Assembly: GCA_024734495.1 (NCBI GenBank)
Contig: JALMQS010000225.1
Location: forward strand, 6,423,425-6,487,424
From: Forficula auricularia
Taxonomy: Eukaryota; Arthropoda; Insecta; Dermaptera; Forficulidae
Reading direction: 5' to 3'
DNA length: 64,000 bases
This document shows positions 52,490 to 60,719 of the stretch, piece by piece. A model generated the notes under the pieces. That model saw only the letters and a list, made by a program, of their open reading frames with translations. It was not told the origin of the DNA and did no database searches. Position 1 is the stretch's first letter. Each line of letters begins with the position of its first letter. A program made the position numbers and the translations under genes.

Positions 52490-53440
52490 ATATTCTAGGG
52501 GAGACCGGGGACAAAAGTAACAGTTTGTACTTCTTGTCTGATTTCTCTTTATAAATAACATTTTTTATAAAATAAATGTATTGGCATAAAACTTTAGTCT
52601 ATAATCTACAAATGTCCATTATTATATTACGAGATTTTCGTGCGTGCCTTCGGCACGCCCTCGAAGATCGGTCCTCCGGGCTGGTGCCCTGGCGGGCGGC
52701 GTCTCGGTCCAAAAATTTTATTCCTCTTAAAAAACCACACTCCAAATGTATACCTGTAAACTCACGAAAATACATACTCTCTTAAAAGTTTCGCCCCATT
52801 TTCGTCCTGATACAGCTACAGAAATGAGGCTCTATCGATATAATTCTGGGAGTATTTTTTTTCTATAATCTACAGCATTGTGATATTTTTTGTGTGGAAA
52901 TATGTAGATTTATTTAAATAAGTGGGATCGTGTGAGGAGGAGAATTATATTAGGTATATCATTTTTTTTAAATTTGGGATCGATAATCGATATAAGGCTC
53001 CAAATATTTAAAAGAGATCAGGTGTTGTTTGTATGACAGGCTGCTCCAGTATTGCCATGAGAAACTCGTGCATGCGTGTCTTAAGTCGTTCAATTTTATA
53101 AAAATCAAAAAATAAGAATAACAAAATTTAGATTTTTAAAAAATTATAAAAAAGTGGCAAATTATTAAAAAATAAACAAATAATATATAATAAAATATAA
53201 ATCAAATAAGTTGTGATTAATTTCTTCTTCTGTGCGCAAAGAAAAGCAAATTGAATATTTAATTTTTGAGTGGTGAGGGGGGCGAGGAGGAGGAATAATT
53301 ATCAATATATTTAATGTTTCTTAATTTAAAATCAATTGGAGTGTTTCATTTCAAAATTCGAGTCCAAATTACGATTATATTTCAAATTTGCCGCAAATAT
53401 ACCAACGGCGCTCCCTGTCGGCAGCATTACGTCTGCGTTG
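52490..53440. other. Non-coding region with GC-rich hairpin block
   Basis: At 52640-52720 GCGTGCCTTCGGCACGC (a perfect stem with TTCG loop) is followed by CTGGTGCCCTGGCGGGCGGC and GTCTCGG. This is a diverged relative of the blocks at 11.4 and 19.6 kb. The rest is AT-rich with no supported gene. Confidence 0.45.
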
Positions 53441-55031
53441 TTACAAATTAATCTGGACTAATCTATATAGTATTATGGCCAGAAAAGGCGCAATTACCAC
53501 TATAATTGATTCAATTACTTTAACTGATAGACCCCAAATGTCTTCGGTTTTCTTAACATTCAAAAGTTTGAATGTTTTGATAATTTCATGAGCAGACACA
53601 TATTTAAAATGAAAGTCCGGTACATCAATTTTAATATTCCTTCTTAACAATGACTCAGCAACTTGAGAAGAGGAAGCCAGACCTTTTGTGATTTCCATGG
53701 GAACATTTGCAAAAAAATTTTCGAAAGTTTTGTCAACTATCAACTTATCTGAAACAAGCTCGTCATTTATTTTCAGGGTCACAGATTGACTAGAACATCT
53801 ATCTCTACCTGTTTTAGTGTTAATAATTTTCCAAACTGCTTTTATTTTATTAGTGGATTTTTTTATTTTATCCCCAATGTGCATAGCCTTAGCTTGATGA
53901 CATATTAATTTAAATAATCTAGAATATTTCCTCACATAATCATGAAAATTTTCATCATCAGTTGTGGATTTTCTATCGTAGAGATCATATAAAACATCCC
54001 CACTGATTCTTATACCTTTAGTTGCCCAGTCACTGAAGTTTAACTTTTTATTCATTTTGACTTTCTTCATTTTACATATTTTGTTGAATTGATCAAGTAT
54101 TCCCCGAAAAAAGGGTCTCATAATTATAATCTGGGTCACAGGATCTAAGCTGAACTAATGGCAATCCACATTCTACCCGAGACCTCAGCCTCTCCAGTTT
54201 ATTTTCATTTAAAGATCTAAGCTCTATAGAATTATCATTTATTGCTCCGTCTCTTTGAAACAATTTAATCAAAAGACCCTTGTGATCCGACGGGGCACCA
54301 ACTATTACCAATCTATCCATTATTTTACAACCAATTAGTAAATTATCAATGCACGTGGCTGACCCCACAGTAACCCTGGTGGGCTCTCCAAAAAAGGCAC
54401 CTCAAACCAAACGACTCAAACTGAGAAACCAACCCAGCCCTCTCGCCCGAGTCCAGCAAAAAATCAACATTGAAGTCACCAGAGACCACCAATTCCTTAT
54501 TAGATTTGAAAGCCTTATCCAAAACATCCTCAAGTGTAGTCAGAAACAAGGAATAGTCCGACGCTGGAGGCCTGTAAACACACAGCACCAGATATTCCTC
54601 TATCTCCGCACAGGCATCTCACAAACACGCTCTATCGAGTGTCCGACTATATCGACTCTATCTTTAAATTTCAAATTGAACTTAGACAGTATCAAGACTC
54701 CCCCACCCCTAGCAGACTCTCTGTTAAAGACACTTGCTACTCCAAAATCATTGACACTAAAAGACATTTTATCCGCCTTCAACCATGTCTCCGTCAGGCA
54801 CAACACTTGAATATTGTACTTGTCAATCAATAGTTCAACATCTAAGATTTTGCCAGAAAAACGATTAACATTCTGATAGACAAATGTCAAACCCTTATTC
54901 TCCGCCGTCGCAGCAGACAACCTGACCCGGTCCAGCTCACCCCTCATGCTTCCGATGTTCTGGTAATATACTAATCTTTCTCTTGGCTTTGGGTTGCTAC
55001 CCCGTTTTTGAGATATATCTCTGGTTATCAT
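53441..55031 (-). pseudogene. LINE ORF2 fragment: endonuclease and start of RT, frameshifted
   Basis: Minus-strand pieces in order: LVYYQNIGSMRGELDRVRLS and VLCLTETWL (AP-type endonuclease N-terminus and the Glu motif), then LCVYRPPASDY and VVSGDFNVDFL (D-x-N motif). SDHKGLL (catalytic SDH) follows in a third frame. After that comes a linker with AVWKIINTKTG and FANVPMEITKG, and lastly FKLLNVKKTEDIWGLSVKVI, which is RT motif 0/1. At least three frame changes are needed. The RT catalytic core and 3' end are missing after 53441, and the endonuclease part has many substitutions. CR1-like group on overall layout. Confidence 0.75.
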
Positions 55032-55398
55032 TTAACCTACCCAAGAATAAAGATAATAAAATGCCCTCAGGCCAAGCATCAGGATCTAGAATCCTCTCTA
55101 GGTTCGGATTCCTCGACTGAGATGTGAAAAGACGAGTAAGCTATCGAACCTTGCCTTAAACCTGATACATTCCGCCGGACTCAATCCTGAGGTCGCTCCT
55201 AATATAGTCCCCGAGAATCGATTCCGAAGTGTCAGAGCAAGTCGCAGTAACAAAGACGGCCTTTCTTAGTGGCTTTTCACCCAGCCCGTCCGTAGGGGCG
55301 GTATTCGATCCCTTACATAAAATAAATAGTTGGTTTTTTTCACTTTAGAAGACTCCTCATGAGTCTTCCGCTGTCCAAGCTCTCGCGACGGGACATAT
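55032..55398 (-). other. ORF1-ORF2 intergenic part of the same LINE
   Basis: Composition continuous with the flanking LINE sequence; no reading frame I can defend. It presumably held the end of ORF1 before frameshifts accumulated. Confidence 0.35.
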
Positions 55399-55987
55399 TC
55401 AGACGTGTTGTTTGAAGCAGCCATCAATGGTTGTGTCCCACGACGAAACCGAGCCAAAACGAGTGCCAGCATGAGCCGGGGGGACTGAGCCAGCCACGAG
55501 CGAGCCTCCACAAGAACTCGAACTCAAGCCAAACATAAGTAACTTGAGCTCCCCATTTTCACCCCTGAGAGAGGTCACTTCACTTCTAAGAGAGGTAACT
55601 TCACCTTTAAGAGAGGTCACTCTCATCCCTGAGCGCAGACGTCTCCTCCCGAACAGAGTACAACAACTCCAAAACGGTGTCCATTCTGTCAGGAGCCGGG
55701 GCCGCCCCTATATTTGGTAAGGGGGAGCCAGTCCGAGATCCAGATGAGCGGCCTTTCCTTGTGCATATTAAACAATAATACTTAGAAGAACCATCCAGAG
55801 ATATCATGAGATTAAAGTCCTCCTCCTTAATTTTAGCGCATTCAAGATGGAAAGCCCTTCCGCAATCACCCCCGCAATTTATATAGGATGCCCTGGGACC
55901 AATTCTCTTCCCACAGTGACCACAGTTTGAATTGGCCATCGAGGTTTGATAAATATATAAATATTTCCTTATAATTATCAAAAACAA
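55399..55987 (-). pseudogene. LINE ORF1-type protein (PHD-like finger), frameshifted
   Basis: The first frame (55987 down, likely true start M at about 55938: MANSNCGHCGKRIGPRASYI) holds a PHD-like finger: CGHC, C...DC, HLEC, YCLIC. After about 100 residues the frame shifts near 55620 into repeats of VTSL(K/R)xE, a short tandem heptad array coding for a coiled coil (about 55540-55625). Layout matches the ORF1 at 38.25-38.84 kb, although the sequences are clearly different families. Paired with the endonuclease remnant downstream. Confidence 0.65.
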
Positions 55988-56504
55988 TTATTAAAAATAA
56001 TACACCAGATAAATAGTAAACAAACAGAAATAAAAAATAAAAAAATATTTACAATTCAATGCACCATGAAATCAAGAGGGACAAGTGGTGACGTCGTCGA
56101 GGCTGATCGAGACAAGGGAGGGGACAGGACCAGCTCTGGAAATAATTCTCAAATGAGTGAGATTCTGGGGAAGCCCAATGAAGCCCAAATTATCGAGAGT
56201 CAATGCACTGTTAAAAATATATTACCGATTAAAAGATTAAAGGATTAAAGCATAACCACCCGCACTAATGAATCTGTCCCTAGCTGGAAATATGAGAACA
56301 CAATACAGCAATAAAGGTGCTATTCGCGAAACGATGGACCGAACGATTCCACAAAAAGTCAATTCAAAAGAGGATCAAAAACCACATCTGATAACACCAA
56401 CCCCGACGAAATGGGTTCAAAATCACCAGTTAAAATTCCGAAAAAAGCAGGAGCTCACTAGCACACGTCCAAACACTCTGAAAGCCAATATCTAAGTCTG
56501 TGTG
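55988..56504. other. Probable LINE 5' UTR and flank
   Basis: Mixed-composition sequence preceding the ORF1 on the minus strand. Several short open frames exist on the plus strand, but none shows a known motif. Boundaries uncertain. Confidence 0.3.
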
Positions 56505-56960
56505 TTACCAAATTTTTGTGGACGAGCTAGCTCAAAAACTAGTGTGTGAATTTCACACGTAGTTTTGGTCCATTGAGATTAAGAGCTGATTAGATTTCGG
56601 TGCATATCGACCCAAAATTAAGGGGGATGGAGGGAGGGATAAAAATTAAAAATCTAGGCCATTTGAGCAAACTCAACCAAATTTTGTATACATAATTAGT
56701 GGGTCCCCAGAAGCCTAAAAATGCAAAATCTAACCGCCCAAAATGGGAGGGGTATGGTCAAAAAATGAAAATATAGGCTCTTGTACCAAACTCAACCAAA
56801 TTTTGTATACATAATCAGTGGGCCCCCAGGAGTCTAAAAATGCAAAAACTAACCCCCCTCCCCTACATGATTATAAATAATTTTATTAAATATTATTTAT
56901 AAGTGAGGGGCCAGGTTTTATGGTAAAGTTAAGTGGATGGCCACATCAGAACACGTCAGC
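56505..56960 (+). repeat. Family P dispersed repeat, with internal direct duplication
   Basis: CTCAACCAAATTTTGTATAC occurs at 56677 and 56797, each followed by a CAGTGG/TAGTGG string and CTAAAAATGCAAAA. The same family forms the foldback at 2.6-3.5 kb. GGCCACATCAGAACACGTCA near 56938 matches 2851. Non-coding. Confidence 0.6.
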
Positions 56961-57099
56961 TTATTTATTATTATTTTATTAATTTTTAAAAATTATAATT
57001 AAACAATTTCCTTCTTTGTTTTGTTTTAAACATAATTAAACAATCTCTTGCATTGTTTTGTATTAAGATACTAAAATAAAACAAAACAAAAATAATTCT

Positions 57100-57698
57100 A
57101 TCTACATAGCAAGAGTCTTTTTCATAAATGATATTTCGGTATGTTCAATAAGCTGTCGAATTAGTTCAACTACTTGGAATGAATTATTTCCCTTTCACAG
57201 AATCAGGCCCTGCGCATGCGCTGGTCTGGGTGAGGGCGTGTCCTGGGCGCTGTCCGGGAATCCCCTCTGGCTCTGCCATCGATGTTTGCTTGGTATCAGG
57301 GACAGGTGACCCGAGAGGGCGGCTTCTCTCTCCTGTTGCCGAGAGCCAATTTTTGATCCACTTAAAAATTTACATTAACGAGAACTTGCTCACTTGAATT
57401 GCGTTGTTCTCATCCGTCGATTCTCTAACAGAATTTGAAAGTGCAATAGAACTCCTCCCCCCCCCCCCCCTTAAACACGACTCATTATAATAGTAAAATT
57501 GGAGGAAAAAGTGAAACCTTTTCTAGACTCAGTACGCTGTTTGCAGTTCAAACTTATACATATGTATACATTTTTTAAATATACTAATATATAAATACAA
57601 ATCGTTTATCTAGAAATGTTTATTAAAAATCTACACGTTTATCAATGGAATTTTGAAAACTTGAAAATATTTGCTTTATAATTCCTTTCTTAAAATAA
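57100..57698. other. Unclassified region
   Basis: A GC-richer patch at 57205-57350 (GCGCATGCGCTGG, CGAGAGGGCGGCTTCTCTCT) stands out from its AT-rich flanks. It lacks a coding signature. A C run lies at 57457-57470. Confidence 0.35.
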
Positions 57699-57740
57699 TT
57701 AGTAGAGATTGTGGTGTTGGTGCGAGATGAAACATCTCTA
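57699..57740 (-). pseudogene. PLE pLTR/ORF-start fragment, divergent subfamily
   Basis: Minus strand ATG at 57735 opens with M-F-H-L-A-P-T-P-Q-S-L-L-I-I, identical in protein to the start of the intact PLE at 36915. Three of the codons differ, all at synonymous third positions (CAT/CAC, CTC/CTT, CTA/CTG). Beyond the leader the sequence diverges at once. A fragment of a related PLE. Confidence 0.6.
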
Positions 57741-57744
57741 TATA

Positions 57745-58485
57745 AAACCGAATGTTTTCTACATTTGATTCAATCACGAATCAACTGTAGAGAATTTTGA
57801 TCAAAAATGCCGGAGGCACACCCTACAGCTTGTAGAATATATAATTTCAAATAAATTTATGTAGTTTGAATCAAAATGATACAAAAGTTTACTCACAGTT
57901 TTTAAAAGAATAACTGTATTAAATTTGTTCCAGATTTTCTCATTAATATATCAAAGAATAATTAACATATTAACGAGAATTGTTTTGATCACGCTTTTTT
58001 GAAAAAGATATATATCGCGAGACTACTGCGGTTGAAGTGTTGGAGTCTGCTGAGTCTTAAGTCTGTACCAAGAGAGAAAAAGATATGATCCATTTAGCTA
58101 CAATCCAAAGTCGTTTTGCGTATAGCCCGGTGATCCATCCGAGTGTCGTGCGGTGCTATACGCAAAATGACGTTGGATTATAGTTAAATGGATCATATCT
58201 TTTCTCTCTTGGTACAGACTTAAGACTCCGCAGACTCCAATAGCTTCATCCGCTGTGTATCATTGATATATCTTTTTCAAAAAGCGTGATCAAAACAATT
58301 CTCGTTAATATGATATTATTCTTCGAATATTAATGAGAAAATTTAAATTTATTTAACTTCATTATTTCAAGTTAGAAATATATAAGTTCAGATATTATTT
58401 TCACTTAATATTTGACAAAAATCACCTGCATTTGATTCGCGATTGACTCAAATGTAGGAAACATAATTTATAAACCATATATATA
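57745..58485. repeat. Foldback element
   Basis: Inner arms about 57957-58108 and 58160-58315 (GATCACGCTTTTTTGAAAAA with its inverse; TATGATCCATTTAGCTA with TAGTTAAATGGATCATA). Outer arms: CATTTGATTCAATCACGA (57760) against a partial inverse near 58440. The core has GCGTATAGC and GCTATACGC. No gene. Confidence 0.65.
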
Positions 58486-58548
58486 TGTTGACGTTCATTA
58501 TTAGTCCTTTTAATTATAAATATTTTATCTGTTATTTCTCATAGGTTC

Positions 58549-58676
58549 AAATACCCGATTGGATGTAGGTAAATTACTTTTGTCAGTAATAGCAAGCTGG
58601 TCACATTTAAACAAATAGTATGTGACCAGCTTGCTATTAGAAAAGCGAATTTACCTACATCCAATCGAGATATTTG
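58549..58676. repeat. Short palindrome
   Basis: GATTGGATGTAGGTAAATT and its inverse AATTTACCTACATCCAATC bound arms meeting near TTTAAACAAATAGTATG. TAGCAAGCTGGTCACAT is shared inverted. It lies directly upstream of a family E 3' half motif (CTTCGAAACTATAGTCTC at 58696). Confidence 0.65.
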
Positions 58677-59300
58677 AAACACAGATTATCAAACCTTCGA
58701 AACTATAGTCTCTAACAAACAAATTATATATATATATATATATAATATACTGGTATATGTTGCAGTAAAAACCCGTTTTTTAGTAAGAATGGGTTCTTAC
58801 TAGTTAAAACGCGCTTCACTGAATACCTTTGTGGCAACTAGAATTTACTGATGTTGGTTGAGTTTGGTTCAAAGGTCTAGAATCTTCATTTTTGACCTTC
58901 CCGCCACATTTTGGGTGTTTATTTTTCAAAATTCTTTAAACGAAAATGTTCAAAATTAGAAGCAAAGTTGTAAAGGATGTAATTTTTGACATTTTCGTTT
59001 AAAATTTTTCAAAATTAACATCCAAAATGAGGCGGAGAAGGTCAGAAATACAAGATTCTAGACCTTTGAAACAAACTCAACCAATATCACTGAATTCTAG
59101 TTGCCACAAAGGTATTCATTGAAACACGTTTTAACTTAGTGAAACCCGTTTTACTAAAAAACGGGTTTTTATGCAACATATACATATTTATATACGTTAT
59201 ATATTATCTGAATCAAGCTGATGGGCACAACCTCATTGATTTCTCTTTATGAATCAACAACTATACTATTTTCGGCAAAAAAATATTTTCAATTACAATT
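58677..59300 (+). repeat. Family E pLTR fragment split by a foldback
   Basis: Starts with the 3' half of the family E hammerhead (GAAACTATAGTCTCTAACAA, 58699) and continues after 59187 with AAGCTGATGGGCACAACCTC, TTTCTCTTTATGAATCAAC and CTATTTTCGGC. The core CTGATGA half before GAAA is lost. The inserted foldback occupies 58751-59187. Confidence 0.55.
58751..59187. repeat. Foldback element, about 440 bp
   Basis: Ends TATATGTTGCAGTAAAAACC and inverse GGTTTTTATGCAACATATA. Arms share ACCCGTTTTTTAGTAA, TACCTTTGTGGCAACTAGAA and AAAGGTCTAGAATCTT-like boxes. The centre (58940-58985) is short. Flanked by TATA-rich DNA. Non-coding. Confidence 0.7.
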
Positions 59301-59504
59301 CTTATCATTCGAGCTTGAACCTCCGACCGGATTAGTCCTACGAAATTCGATCTATTTCTAATCTAATCCAGCTCGGAAAATAAAGCTTAAGTTTATATAT
59401 ATAAAATATTATAATATTTAAAAATATTTTATGCATTACTATGTAGTGAATTAGTTTGTTTTCTCAATTTGATTATTACTTACGATTGATATAACTCAAC
59501 AAAA
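59301..59504 (+). promoter_or_regulatory. Probable 5' UTR/internal promoter region of the Jockey element
   Basis: AT-rich leader before ORF1. Jockey-type LINEs carry an internal promoter at their 5' end, but I cannot point to its motifs or the exact 5' boundary. The change of composition near 59490 (ACGATTGATATAACTCAAC) is the only hint. Confidence 0.25.
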
Positions 59505-60719
59505 ATGAAAACGATGTGTCAATCTGTTACCCAAACCAACAATGAACCAAACATGGAAGAAACCACCTCTAGTTCAGTCGACTGGCAAGTAGTAAAAAAA
59601 CGAAAATTCAACGAAAATCCAACCAGATATCCTACGTTCAAACCACCTGAAATCACACTTACAAATCAATATGCTCCTCTTTCACAGACACCTGAATCAA
59701 ACACAAATTCCACTCCCGAAAAGCCCACAAATCACATTAAGGTCCTGAAACCTCCACCTATATTCATCTACAATGTTTCTAATTTTGCTAAAATGACAGA
59801 AAGCATTTTACAAATAATAAACAAAAATGAATTTATTTGCAAAGCCATGGCAAATACAAACATAAAAATCAACGTCACAACAAGTGAAGCTTATAGAAAT
59901 CTCACTAAATATCTCATTGAAAAAAACATATCTCATCACACTTATCAGTTAAAAGAGGACCGAGCTTTTAGAGTGGTAATCCGACATTTACACCACTCGG
60001 TGAATATCGAAGACATCAAAAGCGAATTAGCCGAGAAAGGTTTTGACGTCAGAAACATGACAAATGTAAAGCACTGGCAAACAAAAGAGCCTCTACCATT
60101 ATTCTTTGTCGATCTTGAGCCCAATGATGACAATAAACTAATATACAATATCAGCTACCTGCAAAACACGAAAATATCTATTGAGCCCCCAAGAAAAAAC
60201 AAAGAAATCCCCCAATGCACAAGATGTCAATCCTTCAACCATACAAGATCCTACTGTTTCAAACCATCTAAATGCGTAAGATGTGGATCAGACCATGAAT
60301 CTTCCACATGTACCAAACCGAGAAGCACTCCAGCCGTCTGTGCAAATTGCCAAGGAAACCACCCTGCAAATTATAAAGGATGCTCCACCTACAAGGACCT
60401 TCAAAAAATGAGAGGTAAACCTTATCAAAAACTAGACCTATCAAAACATAATGGAAACATTAGCCAACCAACTCAAAATATAAATACTCCAGCCCCACCT
60501 CTCCCTCCTTTTCCTCCGCAACACTTTCAACAAGAAAGGAATAATACATACGCCCACGTAGTTCGAAATGAAAACAACAACTGCCAACAAAACGATATAA
60601 ACCTACAATTGACATCACTAATAAGTGAATTTAAAGTTATGTTCAATCAACTACTTAATCAAAACAGCATGATTCTAAATCTGCTAACGAGCCTGATTAA
60701 TACAAATAAAAATGAATAA
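59505..60719 (+). CDS. Jockey-type LINE ORF1 (gag-like, three zinc knuckles)
   Basis: 404 codons, open throughout. It makes the nucleic-acid-binding protein that packages LINE RNA. The N-terminal third is polar and proline-rich (DWQVVKKRKF near residue 27). The middle part (about 85-235) fits the PRE/C2HC-associated region of Jockey gag proteins (KEDRAFRVVIRHLHHSV, PLPLFFVDL). Three CCHC-type knuckles follow at about 238-294: CTRCQSFNHTRSYC, CVRCGSDHESSTC and CANCQGNHPANYKGC. A PYQKLD segment follows the knuckles. Its stop overlaps the ORF2 start (ATGAATAA), so translation of ORF2 may depend on ORF1. The A at -3 relative to ATG is favourable. Confidence 0.92.
   Translation: MKTMCQSVTQTNNEPNMEETTSSSVDWQVVKKRKFNENPTRYPTFKPPEITLTNQYAPLSQTPESNTNSTPEKPTNHIKVLKPPPIFIYNVSNFAKMTESILQIINKNEFICKAMANTNIKINVTTSEAYRNLTKYLIEKNISHHTYQLKEDRAFRVVIRHLHHSVNIEDIKSELAEKGFDVRNMTNVKHWQTKEPLPLFFVDLEPNDDNKLIYNISYLQNTKISIEPPRKNKEIPQCTRCQSFNHTRSYCFKPSKCVRCGSDHESSTCTKPRSTPAVCANCQGNHPANYKGCSTYKDLQKMRGKPYQKLDLSKHNGNISQPTQNINTPAPPLPPFPPQHFQQERNNTYAHVVRNENNNCQQNDINLQLTSLISEFKVMFNQLLNQNSMILNLLTSLINTNKNE

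Noticed and set aside
54349..54833. Plus-strand frames of 153 and 64 codons
   Set aside because: Antisense to the LINE endonuclease remnant with its D-x-N motif.
57179..57397. 72-codon frame in a GC-richer patch
   Set aside because: Composition effect; no motif and no splice or promoter evidence that I can defend.
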